DNA of 64,000 nt, from assembly GCA_039030075.1 (NCBI GenBank), contig JBCCEW010000023.1, positions 23,171 to 87,170 on the forward strand, in the 5' to 3' direction. A model generated the notes under the pieces. The model saw nothing but the letters and a program-made list of their open reading frames with translations, had not been told where the DNA came from and searched no databases. This DNA is from Myxococcota bacterium (lineage in GTDB: Bacteria > Myxococcota_A > UBA9160 > SMWR01). A program made the position numbers and the translations under genes. Each line of letters starts with the position of its first letter. The first letter of the stretch is position 1. Below are positions 34,746 through 43,412 of this stretch, in pieces.

Positions 34746-35921
34746 ATGTCGCTCTTCAATCCCTACGCCTACGAGGTCCACGAGGACCCGTACCCGTTCT
34801 ACGCGCGGCTGCGGGAAGAGGCGCCGGTCTACCGCAACGAGGAGTTCGACTTCTGCGCGCTGTCGCGCCACGCCGACGTCCTCGCCGCCTTCAAGGACAC
34901 GGCGCTCTACTCGAACGACCACGGGGTCTCGCTCGATCCGGCCTCCTGGGGGCCGCAGGCAGCGTTAGGCACCTCGTTCCTCGGTCTCGACCCGCCCCGA
35001 CACACCCGCCTGCGGAAGCTGGTGTCGAAGGCGTTCACGCCGCGCCGGGTCGGCGCGCTCGAGCCGCGCATTCGCGCGATGAGCGTCGACTACCTCGACC
35101 CGCTGGTGGGCTCGGGCGGCTTCGACATGATCGCCGAGCTCGCGGGCAAGGTGCCGATGGACGTGATCAGCGAGATGCTGGGCGTTCCCGAGGCGGATCG
35201 CGCCGAGCTGCGCCGCCGGGCCGACCTGCTCGTCCACCGCGAAGAGGGGATCCACGATCTGCCGCCCGAGGGAGTCGCTGCCTTCGCCTGGATCCGCGAC
35301 TACTTCCGCCGGCTGATTGCAGACCGCCGCAAGCGGCCGGGCGAAGACATGCTGTCGGCGCTCCTCGAAGTCGAGGTCGACGGCGAGCGCCTCGTCGAGG
35401 ACGACCTGCTCTCGTTCGCGAACCTGATGATCGTGGCGGGCAACGAGACCACCACGAAGCTGCTCGCCAGCGCGCTCTATTGGCTGTGGCGGACGCCCAG
35501 CGAGCGCGCGCGCGTCGCCAGCGATCCCGACGCCTGGATCCCGGCGTGGGTGGAAGAGACCCTGCGCTTCGACAACTCCACCCAGATGCTCGCGCGTCGG
35601 GTGACCCGCGAACACACGCTGCACGGCGAGACCCTGCGACCGGGCGATCGCGCGCTGCTGCTGGTGGGCTCGGCGAACCGCGACGAGCGCGCCTTCGAGC
35701 GGCCCGACGCCTACGACCTCGGTCGCGATACCACCGCGAGCCTGTCCTTCGGGCGCGGCGTGCACTTCTGTCTGGGCGCGGCGCTGGCACGCCTCGAGGG
35801 GCGCGTCGTCCTCGAGGAGTGGTGGAAGCGCTTCCCCGACTATGAGGTCGACCCGAGCGGCGCGGTGCGCGTGCACTCGGTGAACGTGCGCGGCTTCGCC
35901 GTGCTGCCCGTGAAACTCTGA
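34746..35921 (+). CDS. Cytochrome P450 (bacterial class I)
   Basis: A 391-residue soluble monooxygenase. The heme-binding loop is FGRGVHFCLG with Cys342 as thiolate ligand; the I-helix oxygen-activation motif is AGNETTT with Glu234-Thr235; the ExxR is EETLR near residue 270; and LGLDPPRHTRLRKLVSKAFTP is the family's C-helix region. I chose ATG 34746 because it leads directly into FNPYAYEVHEDPYPFY, the standard P450 N-terminus. Such enzymes need a ferredoxin and reductase, not present here. Control by the adjacent TetR is likely. Confidence 0.92.
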   Translation: MSLFNPYAYEVHEDPYPFYARLREEAPVYRNEEFDFCALSRHADVLAAFKDTALYSNDHGVSLDPASWGPQAALGTSFLGLDPPRHTRLRKLVSKAFTPRRVGALEPRIRAMSVDYLDPLVGSGGFDMIAELAGKVPMDVISEMLGVPEADRAELRRRADLLVHREEGIHDLPPEGVAAFAWIRDYFRRLIADRRKRPGEDMLSALLEVEVDGERLVEDDLLSFANLMIVAGNETTTKLLASALYWLWRTPSERARVASDPDAWIPAWVEETLRFDNSTQMLARRVTREHTLHGETLRPGDRALLLVGSANRDERAFERPDAYDLGRDTTASLSFGRGVHFCLGAALARLEGRVVLEEWWKRFPDYEVDPSGAVRVHSVNVRGFAVLPVKL

Positions 35922-35964
35922 CCCGCGCTCCGCAACTGGCGCGCACTCTGGGAGAGGCATCGAC

Positions 35965-36342
35965 ATGAGCAGTGAACGTCGCCAGCGCGGCGAGGAGATG
36001 ATCAAGAAGGTCTACGCCGGAGACGTCGTGGTGCCGCCCGAGGGCACGAACGCCTTCACCGACCTGATGCTCGAACAGCTGTTCGCCGAAGTCTGGACGC
36101 GAGAGGGGCTGGCGGTCCGCGACCGACGGCTGATCATCATCGGGATCATCGCGGCCCTCGGCGAGTCGATGACCTTCGGCATCCAGGTGAAGGCGGCGCT
36201 GAAGAACGGCGAGCTCACGCCCGAGGAGGTGCGCGAGATCCTGATCCAGATCGCCCAATACGCCGGCTATCCGCGCGCGGCGGGTCTGATCGGCCCGGCC
36301 GAGCAGGCGATCGCCGCCGTCGAAAAGGAGAAGGCGGGCTAG
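35965..36342 (+). CDS. Carboxymuconolactone decarboxylase-like (CMD/AhpD fold) protein
   Basis: A 125-residue, all-helical CMD-family protein. It has the helical repeat LFAEVWTREGLAVRDRRLIIIGIIAALGE and the closing IAQYAGYPRAAGLIG. The Cys-x-x-Cys of AhpD peroxidases is missing, so it is a CMD-type enzyme or decarboxylase-like protein rather than a disulfide reductase. It follows the P450 gene by 43 bases with GGGAGAG before the ATG, so it belongs to the TetR-controlled unit. Function with the P450 is unknown. Confidence 0.83.
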   Translation: MSSERRQRGEEMIKKVYAGDVVVPPEGTNAFTDLMLEQLFAEVWTREGLAVRDRRLIIIGIIAALGESMTFGIQVKAALKNGELTPEEVREILIQIAQYAGYPRAAGLIGPAEQAIAAVEKEKAG

Positions 36343-36359
36343 TCGCCGTCCCGCTGCTT

Positions 36360-36983
36360 CTACCGCCAGGCGAAGACGGGCTGGTCGAAGTGGGCCACGC
36401 GCGTGTGTTCGCCGCAGAGGGCGACCTCGCGCAGCTGATACAGGATCGCCGCCGTCGGGGCGTGGATGTGGGTGCCGAGGAGCGGCACGGAGATCACCGG
36501 CCGATCGCTCTCGGGGATGCTGCGGAGCTGGGGGACGTCGGGCCGCAACAGCTCGGAGAGCGGCACGTGGTAGAGCTTCGCGACCTCGTCCGGGTTCGGC
36601 GCGAGCTCGGCGTGCGCGCCGCCCCAGACCACGACCGGTGTCATGCAGTAGCCGGAACGGGTCGGGTAGTCATCGAGGAGCCCGAGGACGGCGTCTTCGC
36701 CGAGGCTCAGGCCCACCTCCTCGTCGAGCTCGCGGAGGGCCGCCTGCACCGGGGTCTCGCCGGCGTCGAGTCGTCCACCCGGCAGCGCCCACTGGCCCTT
36801 GTGGGCGTTGAGGCGCGGGGCGCGACGGGTGATCAGGAAGCTCGGAAAGCCGCCCTCGTCCGCCACCAGTACCAGCGCCACGGCGGCGGGCCGCAGAGCG
36901 TCGTCTTCGTGGGGGCGCCGCGAGAACCCGTTCAGGTGCGCGCGCACCCGCTCTCGCAGGCCCTCGTCGTAGCGGTCGACCAT
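36360..36983 (-). CDS. NUDIX hydrolase
   Basis: A 207-residue diphosphatase. The Nudix box starts GGRLDAGE and ends RELDEEVGL (about residues 68-91). The N-terminal region HLNGFSRRPHEDDALRPAAVALVLV and the C-terminal GTHIHAPTAAILYQLRE resemble CoA pyrophosphatases (NudL-like). The CoA-specific motif is only partly visible. It is convergent with the CMD gene and divergent from the alpha/beta hydrolase (107 bases). Confidence 0.85.
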   Translation of the reverse strand: MVDRYDEGLRERVRAHLNGFSRRPHEDDALRPAAVALVLVADEGGFPSFLITRRAPRLNAHKGQWALPGGRLDAGETPVQAALRELDEEVGLSLGEDAVLGLLDDYPTRSGYCMTPVVVWGGAHAELAPNPDEVAKLYHVPLSELLRPDVPQLRSIPESDRPVISVPLLGTHIHAPTAAILYQLREVALCGEHTRVAHFDQPVFAWR

Positions 36984-37090
36984 GGGGTCGCAGCATAGCG
37001 GGCGCTCCGACGGGGCCGGCCGGGTCTGCGGGGGCGGTCTCGGACCGGCGGGGTGGCGGCGCGCGCGATGTCCCGCGATTATCCGCCGCC

Positions 37091-37978
37091 GTGCTGGATG
37101 GTGTGAAACGCAGAACGCTCCGTTTGCCCGAGCGCGGAATGGAAACGGCGCTCCTCGACTGGGGCGGCGACGGGCCGCCCGTGCTGATGCACCACGCGAA
37201 TGGCTTCTGCGCCGCCACGCTCCACCTGGTGGCCCAGCCGCTCACGGAGCGCTTCCACGTCTTCGGGATGGACGGTCGCGGCCACGGCGACTCGACGACG
37301 CCGGGCGGCGAGAATCCCTTCGACTGGCGGGAGTTCGGTGCCGACATCGCCGCGGTCGCGCGACAGCTGGTCGACGAGTGCGGTCAGCCGCTGGCCCTCG
37401 GCTTTGGTCACTCCTTCGGGGGGACCTGCACCTTGATGGCTGCGGCCGAAGAGCCGGGACTCTTCGAGAGGCTCTTCTTCGTCGATCCCGTGTTGCCGCT
37501 GCCCCCGCACTTCCCGACCGTTGCCGACCCGGAGCGCGGTGCGCGCGGCAGCGATCTGATCGCGAAGGCGACGAAGCGCCGGGCGGTGTTCCCCGACCGC
37601 GCCACCGCCGGCGCGAACTGGTCGCCGAAGCCGCTCTTCGCGAACTGGGACGCGCGGGCCTTCCAGCTCTACCTGGACGAGGCCCTGCGCGACACGCCTG
37701 AGGGCGAGGTCGAGCTCAAGTGCGCGCCTACCACCGAGGCCGCGATCTTCAGCCAGGGCATGACCCACGACGTCTGGAGCTTGTTGCCCAAGGCCACCAT
37801 GCCGACGCGCATCCTGTGGGCCGAGCACGGCGATTTCCCCGAAGTGCTCCACGCGGCATACGCGGAGGGGTTGCCCCACGGCTCGATCGAAACGATCGAC
37901 GCGGGCCACCTCGCGCCGATGGAAACGCCCGATGCGGTCGTCGCGGCGGTCTTCGCCTACCTCGACGAGGTCGACTAG
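37091..37978 (+). CDS. Alpha/beta hydrolase
   Basis: A 295-residue hydrolase starting with GTG. The nucleophile elbow is GHSFGG with Ser108; the oxyanion-hole region is HHANGFCAATL; the catalytic His is in DAGHLAP near the end; and GMDGRGHGDST is the usual strand 4. Substrate unknown (ester, lactone, epoxide or C-C hydrolase are all possible). Its TAG stop and that of the convergent rhodanese share a single CTAG at 37975-37978. Confidence 0.88.
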   Translation: MLDGVKRRTLRLPERGMETALLDWGGDGPPVLMHHANGFCAATLHLVAQPLTERFHVFGMDGRGHGDSTTPGGENPFDWREFGADIAAVARQLVDECGQPLALGFGHSFGGTCTLMAAAEEPGLFERLFFVDPVLPLPPHFPTVADPERGARGSDLIAKATKRRAVFPDRATAGANWSPKPLFANWDARAFQLYLDEALRDTPEGEVELKCAPTTEAAIFSQGMTHDVWSLLPKATMPTRILWAEHGDFPEVLHAAYAEGLPHGSIETIDAGHLAPMETPDAVVAAVFAYLDEVD

Positions 37979-38376
37979 CGCTCGACCGGGAAGCCGCGCT
38001 CGGTCCAGCCGGTCCAGCCTTCGGCCAGCGACACGACCCGGGTGAAGCCCATCTGCACCAGGGTGTACGCCGCGAGTGCGCTGCGGTGGCCGCCACCGCA
38101 ATAGAGCACGAGCGGGCGATCCCGGTCTTCGAACCAGGCGTCGCGCTTGTAGTGCTCGAGGTCGGCGCGCACTTCGAGGAAGCCCCGCGGAGAGCTCCGC
38201 GCGCGCGGCAGGTGTCCTTCGGCGTACTCGTCGGGCTCCCGCACGTCGACGAAGTGCCAGCCTTCCTGGTCCGGTGCCTCGAGGCGACGGCGTCCCTCTT
38301 CGGGCGTGATCTCTTCGACGTGGCGGAGCGCTTCGGCGACGAAGTCGGCGAGGGCGCGGCGCGGCGGGTCGGGCAT
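37975..38376 (-). CDS. Rhodanese-domain protein
   Basis: A 133-residue single-domain rhodanese. The N-terminal segment (to about residue 22) precedes TPEEGRRRL; the rhodanese core has HFVDVREPDEYAEGHLP, and the active-site loop is YCGGGHRSA with Cys93. It probably handles sulfane sulfur or acts as a thiosulfate sulfurtransferase. A small fraction of rhodaneses act as phosphatases or selenate-binding proteins; nothing here favours that. Its promoter region faces the GST gene (divergent, 81 bases). Confidence 0.87.
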   Translation of the reverse strand: MPDPPRRALADFVAEALRHVEEITPEEGRRRLEAPDQEGWHFVDVREPDEYAEGHLPRARSSPRGFLEVRADLEHYKRDAWFEDRDRPLVLYCGGGHRSALAAYTLVQMGFTRVVSLAEGWTGWTERGFPVER

Positions 38377-38457
38377 GGGCGCAGGGTACACGCTCGGCCC
38401 ACGGCGGCTCGGGCCCGGCGGCGGTAGCATGCGGATCCGCGCCCCAGGAGACCCCGG

Positions 38458-39066
38458 ATGACGACGCTCTACACGGCCGATACGCCGAACGGCAAGAAGA
38501 TCTCGATCGCGCTCGAAGAACTCGAGGTGCCCTACACCGTCGAGCGCGTCGACCTCAGCGCGCCGGAACACCCGACACCCGAGTTCCTCGCTCTCACGCC
38601 CAATCACAAGATTCCGGTGCTGGAGGACGACGGGCTCGTGATCTGGGAGTCGGGGGCGATCCTGCTCCACCTCGCCGAGAAGCACGGGAAGCTGCTGCCC
38701 GCCGACCCGGCCGGCCGGATCGCAGCGATCCAGTATGCCTTCTTCCAGACCGGCGGAATCGGCCCCAACATCGGGCGTCTCGCCGAGCAGGTGCGCAAGC
38801 CTGAGGGCGAGCCGAAGAACGCCGAATGGATCGAGCGCTTCTCGGCCGAGGTCGATCGCCTGCTGGGCGTGATCGATCGCATCCTCGCCGACGGACGTCC
38901 CTACCTCGCAGGCGAGTTCTCGATCGGCGACATCATGCACCACCCCTGGCTGGCCCCGCTCCACGGCCTGAAGGCGCCGCCGCTGATGGGACGCGAGCGC
39001 GTGCTCGCCTGGCACGAGCGGATCGCCGAGCGGCCCGCCGTGGTCCGGGGAATGGCGATTCCCTGA
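38458..39066 (+). CDS. Glutathione S-transferase, YfcG/Nu-like
   Basis: A 202-residue GST. The N-terminal thioredoxin-like domain begins MTTLYTADTPNGKKISIALEE, where the TPNG turn is typical of YfcG-type (Nu class) enzymes with disulfide-bond reductase activity. HKIPVLEDDG and ESGAILLHLAEK supply the glutathione pocket. The all-helical C-terminal domain follows with GEFSIGDIMHHPWL. It starts at an ATG with AGGAGA upstream. No partner enzyme is adjacent; the next gene is sucA, 132 bases on. Confidence 0.9.
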   Translation: MTTLYTADTPNGKKISIALEELEVPYTVERVDLSAPEHPTPEFLALTPNHKIPVLEDDGLVIWESGAILLHLAEKHGKLLPADPAGRIAAIQYAFFQTGGIGPNIGRLAEQVRKPEGEPKNAEWIERFSAEVDRLLGVIDRILADGRPYLAGEFSIGDIMHHPWLAPLHGLKAPPLMGRERVLAWHERIAERPAVVRGMAIP

Positions 39067-39198
39067 GCGGCGGAAGGCACGCCCGGGCCGTTTTCGGGTT
39101 GAGGTAGGGTGGATGCCTGCCGATCCGTGGATAGAATCGCGGGTGACGGTACGCGTCCGGCCACGACGGTGCGGACGCTGCAGGGAGCGCAAGCAGGT

Positions 39199-42084
39199 AT
39201 GGCGCGGGACGAAGCCCCTCCTTCCGTGGGTCCGGAACCCGCACCGGGCGACGCGCAGCCGTCCGACGACCTGGACGTCTTCGGTGTCAACGCCGGTCTC
39301 GTCGACGAGATCCGCCAGCGCTACGACGTCGACCCGAACTCGGTCCACTCGAGCTGGGCCTCGCTCTTCGAAGAGCATGCGGTCGAGCCCGCCGCCCCGA
39401 CGCCGCCCCCCGCGGAGAACGGGGCACCGGCCCCTGCCGCACCGGCGCCCTCGTCTGGCGCCGAGCCCGCCACCCTCGCCGAGAAGCACGCCCAGCTCGC
39501 GGACAAGCACGCCCGCGTCCTGCGCCTGATTCACTCCTACCGCGCGCGCGGCCATCGCATCGCGGAGACCGATCCGCTCGGCGGCGACGAGGACTACTTC
39601 CCCGAACTCGATCCGGCCCACTACGGCTTCGGCGACGACGATCTCGATCACTCCTACATCGCGGGCGATCTGCCCGGCGGCCCGGTCCAGACCCTGCGCC
39701 AGATCCTCGAGCGGCTGCGCTCGACGTACTGCCAGCGGGTAGGTGTGGAGTTCACCCACATGCAGGACCCGGGACACAAGACCTGGATCCGCACGCGCCT
39801 CGAAGAGACCCAGAACACCACGCCGCTGTCGGCCGCCGAGAACCTGCGAATCCTCGAGAAGATCGCGGCGGCCGAGCTCTTCGAGCGCTTCCTCCACACG
39901 AAGTTCCTGGGGCAGAAGCGCTTCTCCCTGGAAGGCGCCGAAAGCCTGATCCCGCTGCTCGACACGCTCGTCGAGGACGCCCCCGAACACGAGGTGCGCG
40001 AGGTGGTGATCGGCATGGCCCACCGCGGCCGGCTGAACGTGCTCTCGAACATCCTCGGGAAGTCGCTCGAGTCGATCTTCTCCGAGTTCGAAGACAGCCC
40101 GTTGATCGACAGCCCCTTCGGTTCGGGCGACGTGAAGTACCACAAGGGCTACTCGAACGACCGCACCACGCGCTCGGGCGCCGTCGTGCATCTGTCGTTG
40201 ACGGCGAACCCGTCGCACCTCGAGGCCGTCGATCCCGTCGTGGAAGGCCGCGTGCGCGCGAAGCAGATGCGCCAGGACGACACCCAGGGTGAGACGATCA
40301 TCCCGGTGCTGGTCCACGGCGATGCGGCCTTCGCGGGCCAGGGCATCGTCGCCGAGACCCTCAATCTGTCGAAGCTCGCGGGCTACTCCACCGGCGGCAC
40401 CATCCACGTGGTGGTGAACAACCAGATCGGCTTTACCACCACGCCCGCCGAAGCGCGCTCGACGCTCTATTGCACCGACGTCGCGAAGATGATCCAGGCG
40501 CCGATCTTCCACGTGAACGGCGACGACCCCGAGGCCGTCGTGCACTGCGTGAAGTTTGCGATGGCCTATCGCGACCGCTTCCACGAAGACGTCGTGATCG
40601 ACCTCGTCTGCTACCGGCGCCACGGCCACAACGAGGGCGACGAGCCTTCCTTCACTCAGCCGCGCCTCTATCAGAAGATCCGCAGCCGCGAGTCGGTGCG
40701 GAAGCTCTACACCGACTCGCTGCTCGGTCGGGGCATCCTGCAGGGCGAAGACGTCCAGCGCATCGAGGCCGACCTCGGTGGCCAGCTCACCCGCGCCCTC
40801 GAAGTCATCGAGTCCCGGCCGCCGGGCCCGGACGAGCCCTACGAGCCGCGCGGCCCGTGGACCGGCTTCAGCCGCACCCGCGAAGAAGAAAACCCGGTGA
40901 CCGGCGTCGCGACCGAAGAGCTCGCGCGCCTGGCCGAACGCATCGCGTCGGTGCCGCCGGGCTTCGAGGTGCACCGCAAGCTGGCCGGTCTGCTCGAGAA
41001 GCGCGGCAAGGTCGTCGCTGAAGACGGCGAGATCGACTGGGGCCTCGCCGAGGCCTTCGCCTTCGGCAGTCTGCTGCTCGAGGGCCACAGCGTGCGCCTC
41101 TCGGGTCAGGACTGCACCCGCGGCACCTTCAGCCACCGCCACGCCGGGCTCGTCGACCAGAACAGCGGAGAAGAGTTCCTGCCGCTGGCGCATCTCGCGC
41201 CGAACCAGGGGCGCTTCGAGGTCTACGACAGCCTGCTCTCGGAAGCGGCGGTGCTGGGCTTCGAGTACGGCTACAGCCTGGCCGACCCGAACACGCTCAC
41301 GCTCTGGGAGGCCCAGTTCGGCGACTTCGCGAACGGCGCCCAGGTGATCATCGACCAGTTCATCGCCAGCGCCCACGTGAAGTGGCAGCGCATGAGTGGC
41401 CTCGTGATGCTGCTGCCTCACGGCTACGAAGGGCAGGGCCCCGAGCACTCGAGCGCGCGCATCGAGCGCTACCTCCAGAGCTGCGCCGACGACAACATGC
41501 AGGTGGTGAACTGCACGACGCCCGGCCAGTACTTCCACGTGCTGCGCCGTCAGATGTCCCGCCGCTGGCGTACCCCGCTCGTGATCTTCACGCCGAAGAG
41601 CCTGTTGCGCATGCCGCGCGCGATGTCGCGCCCGGGGGATCTCGCGGAGGGTCGCTTCCAGCGCGTGATCCTCGACGAGACGGCGTCGAAGGCGCGGGCC
41701 GCCGTGCAGCGCGTCGTGCTGTGCAGCGGCAAGGTCTACTACGACCTGCTCGAAGAGCGCCTGCGCCTCTATGGCGACGGCGAAGTACCGACGGCGATCG
41801 TGCGGGTCGAGCAGCTCTACCCCTGGGACGCCGACGTGATCGGCGGTGCGATCCGCCATTACCCGAATACCCAGTCCGTCGTCTGGTGTCAGGAAGAGCC
41901 CGCGAACATGGGGCCATGGACCTTCGTCCGCGAGCGTCTCGAGGATCTGCTCGAAGACGGCCAGGAGCTGATCTACGCCGGGCGTCGCGAAGCGGCGAGC
42001 CCCGCCGCCGGCTCGGGCCGCGTGCACAAGCGAGAGCAGTCGGCGCTGGTGGGGAAGGCCATTCGCGTCGACGACGGCGACTAG
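39199..42084 (+). CDS. sucA: 2-oxoglutarate dehydrogenase E1 component
   Basis: A 961-residue thiamine-diphosphate enzyme that decarboxylates 2-oxoglutarate and passes the succinyl group to E2 of the TCA-cycle complex. Landmarks include DVFGVNAGLVDEIRQRY near the N-terminus, IGMAHRGRLNVLSNILGK, VHGDAAFAGQGIVAETLN, RRHGHNEGDEPSFTQP and LPHGYEGQGPEHSSARIER. A Pro/Ala-rich linker (about 60-95) follows the short N-terminal helix, the E2-docking type. I chose ATG 39199 rather than upstream in-frame Met codons. No sucB, lpd or sucCD follow, so the gene is unlinked to its E2 here. It shares its stop region (CTAG) with the convergent glycosyltransferase. Confidence 0.92.
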   Translation: MARDEAPPSVGPEPAPGDAQPSDDLDVFGVNAGLVDEIRQRYDVDPNSVHSSWASLFEEHAVEPAAPTPPPAENGAPAPAAPAPSSGAEPATLAEKHAQLADKHARVLRLIHSYRARGHRIAETDPLGGDEDYFPELDPAHYGFGDDDLDHSYIAGDLPGGPVQTLRQILERLRSTYCQRVGVEFTHMQDPGHKTWIRTRLEETQNTTPLSAAENLRILEKIAAAELFERFLHTKFLGQKRFSLEGAESLIPLLDTLVEDAPEHEVREVVIGMAHRGRLNVLSNILGKSLESIFSEFEDSPLIDSPFGSGDVKYHKGYSNDRTTRSGAVVHLSLTANPSHLEAVDPVVEGRVRAKQMRQDDTQGETIIPVLVHGDAAFAGQGIVAETLNLSKLAGYSTGGTIHVVVNNQIGFTTTPAEARSTLYCTDVAKMIQAPIFHVNGDDPEAVVHCVKFAMAYRDRFHEDVVIDLVCYRRHGHNEGDEPSFTQPRLYQKIRSRESVRKLYTDSLLGRGILQGEDVQRIEADLGGQLTRALEVIESRPPGPDEPYEPRGPWTGFSRTREEENPVTGVATEELARLAERIASVPPGFEVHRKLAGLLEKRGKVVAEDGEIDWGLAEAFAFGSLLLEGHSVRLSGQDCTRGTFSHRHAGLVDQNSGEEFLPLAHLAPNQGRFEVYDSLLSEAAVLGFEYGYSLADPNTLTLWEAQFGDFANGAQVIIDQFIASAHVKWQRMSGLVMLLPHGYEGQGPEHSSARIERYLQSCADDNMQVVNCTTPGQYFHVLRRQMSRRWRTPLVIFTPKSLLRMPRAMSRPGDLAEGRFQRVILDETASKARAAVQRVVLCSGKVYYDLLEERLRLYGDGEVPTAIVRVEQLYPWDADVIGGAIRHYPNTQSVVWCQEEPANMGPWTFVRERLEDLLEDGQELIYAGRREAASPAAGSGRVHKREQSALVGKAIRVDDGD

Positions 42085-43412
42085 GTCCCGTGGATCGAGT
42101 GCCTGCGTTTGCACAGGCGCCAGCGACGACCGTCTTGGTGCCACGCGGCAATCCCAACCCCGCCCGCGATCGCGACCAGCGGCCAGTCTGCGGGGTCCCA
42201 ACGGCCCGATGCTTGGAACCCGTTCAGGACCTCGTAGGTCAGGGGATGAAGCGAGATCCAGGCAAGCATCGGAACACTCGGCGCGGCGGCCAGGCCCGGT
42301 ACCAGCGCGCTCAAGTACCAGGGGAACACGACGGGGCTGAGAGCGAGCGGGGCTAGCAACGCGATCTGCACGCCGGACACGACCGAACCGCGGCGCGCGC
42401 TCCACAGGGCAGCGGCGAATGCCCCACCGCCGAGGAAGAGCACGACCGGGAGCACGAAGCCCGACGGGCTGAGGCGATCGAGCGCGTCGAAGAGCGGAGA
42501 CCCGAAGCGCCAGCGCTCGAAGAAGATCCAGAGGCTCCCCGCAGGCCGAAGTCCCAGTGCGAGCGCGGCCCCGTAGCCGACCCCGATGGCGCCCCCCGCC
42601 CCGGCGATGCAGCGCCAGGCTCCGGGCCTACCGAATGCGACCGCCACCGGAAGAACGGCCAGCGCCGGAAGCAGCTTGAAGAGCGCTCCACATCCGAGCG
42701 CGATCCCGGCGACCGTCGCCTCGCCCCGGGTGGTGGCCCAGAGCGCCACGGCGATTCCGAGTGTCGAAAAAGCGTCGACGTGGGCGCCGATCCCGGTCTC
42801 GAGGACGAGCAAGGGCGACAAAGCGACGAGGGCGAAGTGGCGCTGTGCGCCGGTCCGTCTCAAAAACGCAAGAACGAAGAAGAGCGTCCCCAACCCCGCG
42901 CCGGCGCAGAGTCCCTTCCAGACCCAGACCGACGCGTCCACACCGGCGGCCGCCGCGAAGCTGAACACCGCGAGCGCGGCGGGCGGGTAGAGCGTCGGGT
43001 AGGCCGCGTGCTCGGCGGGTGTCGGCCACTGGGTTCGCAGGGTGGCGAGCCGAGGGTCGTCTGGCGCGGTTCGGTAGGGATCGAGCCCTTCGAGCGCCAC
43101 ACGGCCATCCCACAGGTAGCGCTCCGCGTCGTTCGACAGGTAGCCATCGACGGGGAGCAGCACGAGCCGGGCGGCGATGCCGCAGAGGAGCAGCCACGTC
43201 GGGGCGCGCAGCCGGGCCTCATCCGGAGTCGTGCGCCAGGCGAGCCACATGCACGCGGTGAGACCCGTGTACTGAAGGATTGCCCAGGTTCCCACGCCCC
43301 GAGGCGTGGGCGCGGACTCGAACCCACCCCCGGCAGGGATCGACACCGCCACCCACCCCAGGAAGCCGAGGCACGCCGCCCGGTGCAGCGCACGGCTTCG
43401 GCGCGAGGTCAC
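42081..43412 (-). CDS. Polytopic glycosyltransferase, GT87/DUF2029-like
   Basis: A 443-residue membrane protein of about 10-12 helices of the GT-C fold. The lumenal/periplasmic catalytic loop is LSNDAERYLWDGRVALEGLDPYR, with an acidic pair as in polyprenol-phosphate-dependent mannosyltransferases. A later PTLYPPAAL is also typical. I choose GTG 43412, which overlaps the GT2 stop (GTGA); an upstream ATG at 43457 would lengthen the overlap to 49 bases. It likely adds a sugar from a polyprenyl-phosphate donor to the product of the preceding GT2. A perfect 8-bp hairpin lies inside the coding region at 43291-43310. Confidence 0.8.
   Translation of the reverse strand: MTSRRSRALHRAACLGFLGWVAVSIPAGGGFESAPTPRGVGTWAILQYTGLTACMWLAWRTTPDEARLRAPTWLLLCGIAARLVLLPVDGYLSNDAERYLWDGRVALEGLDPYRTAPDDPRLATLRTQWPTPAEHAAYPTLYPPAALAVFSFAAAAGVDASVWVWKGLCAGAGLGTLFFVLAFLRRTGAQRHFALVALSPLLVLETGIGAHVDAFSTLGIAVALWATTRGEATVAGIALGCGALFKLLPALAVLPVAVAFGRPGAWRCIAGAGGAIGVGYGAALALGLRPAGSLWIFFERWRFGSPLFDALDRLSPSGFVLPVVLFLGGGAFAAALWSARRGSVVSGVQIALLAPLALSPVVFPWYLSALVPGLAAAPSVPMLAWISLHPLTYEVLNGFQASGRWDPADWPLVAIAGGVGIAAWHQDGRRWRLCKRRHSIHGT

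Noticed and set aside
37975..42405. Minus-strand open frame of 1476 codons antisense to GST and sucA
   Set aside because: Only its end (rhodanese, 37975-38376) is a gene; the rest is antisense to the clear sucA coding region and has no family motifs.
43305..43335. tRNA T-arm-like string on the minus strand (GGGTTCGAGTCC)
   Set aside because: It lies inside the GT-C coding frame (GGFES), the stem does not pair properly, and no acceptor or anticodon arm is near.
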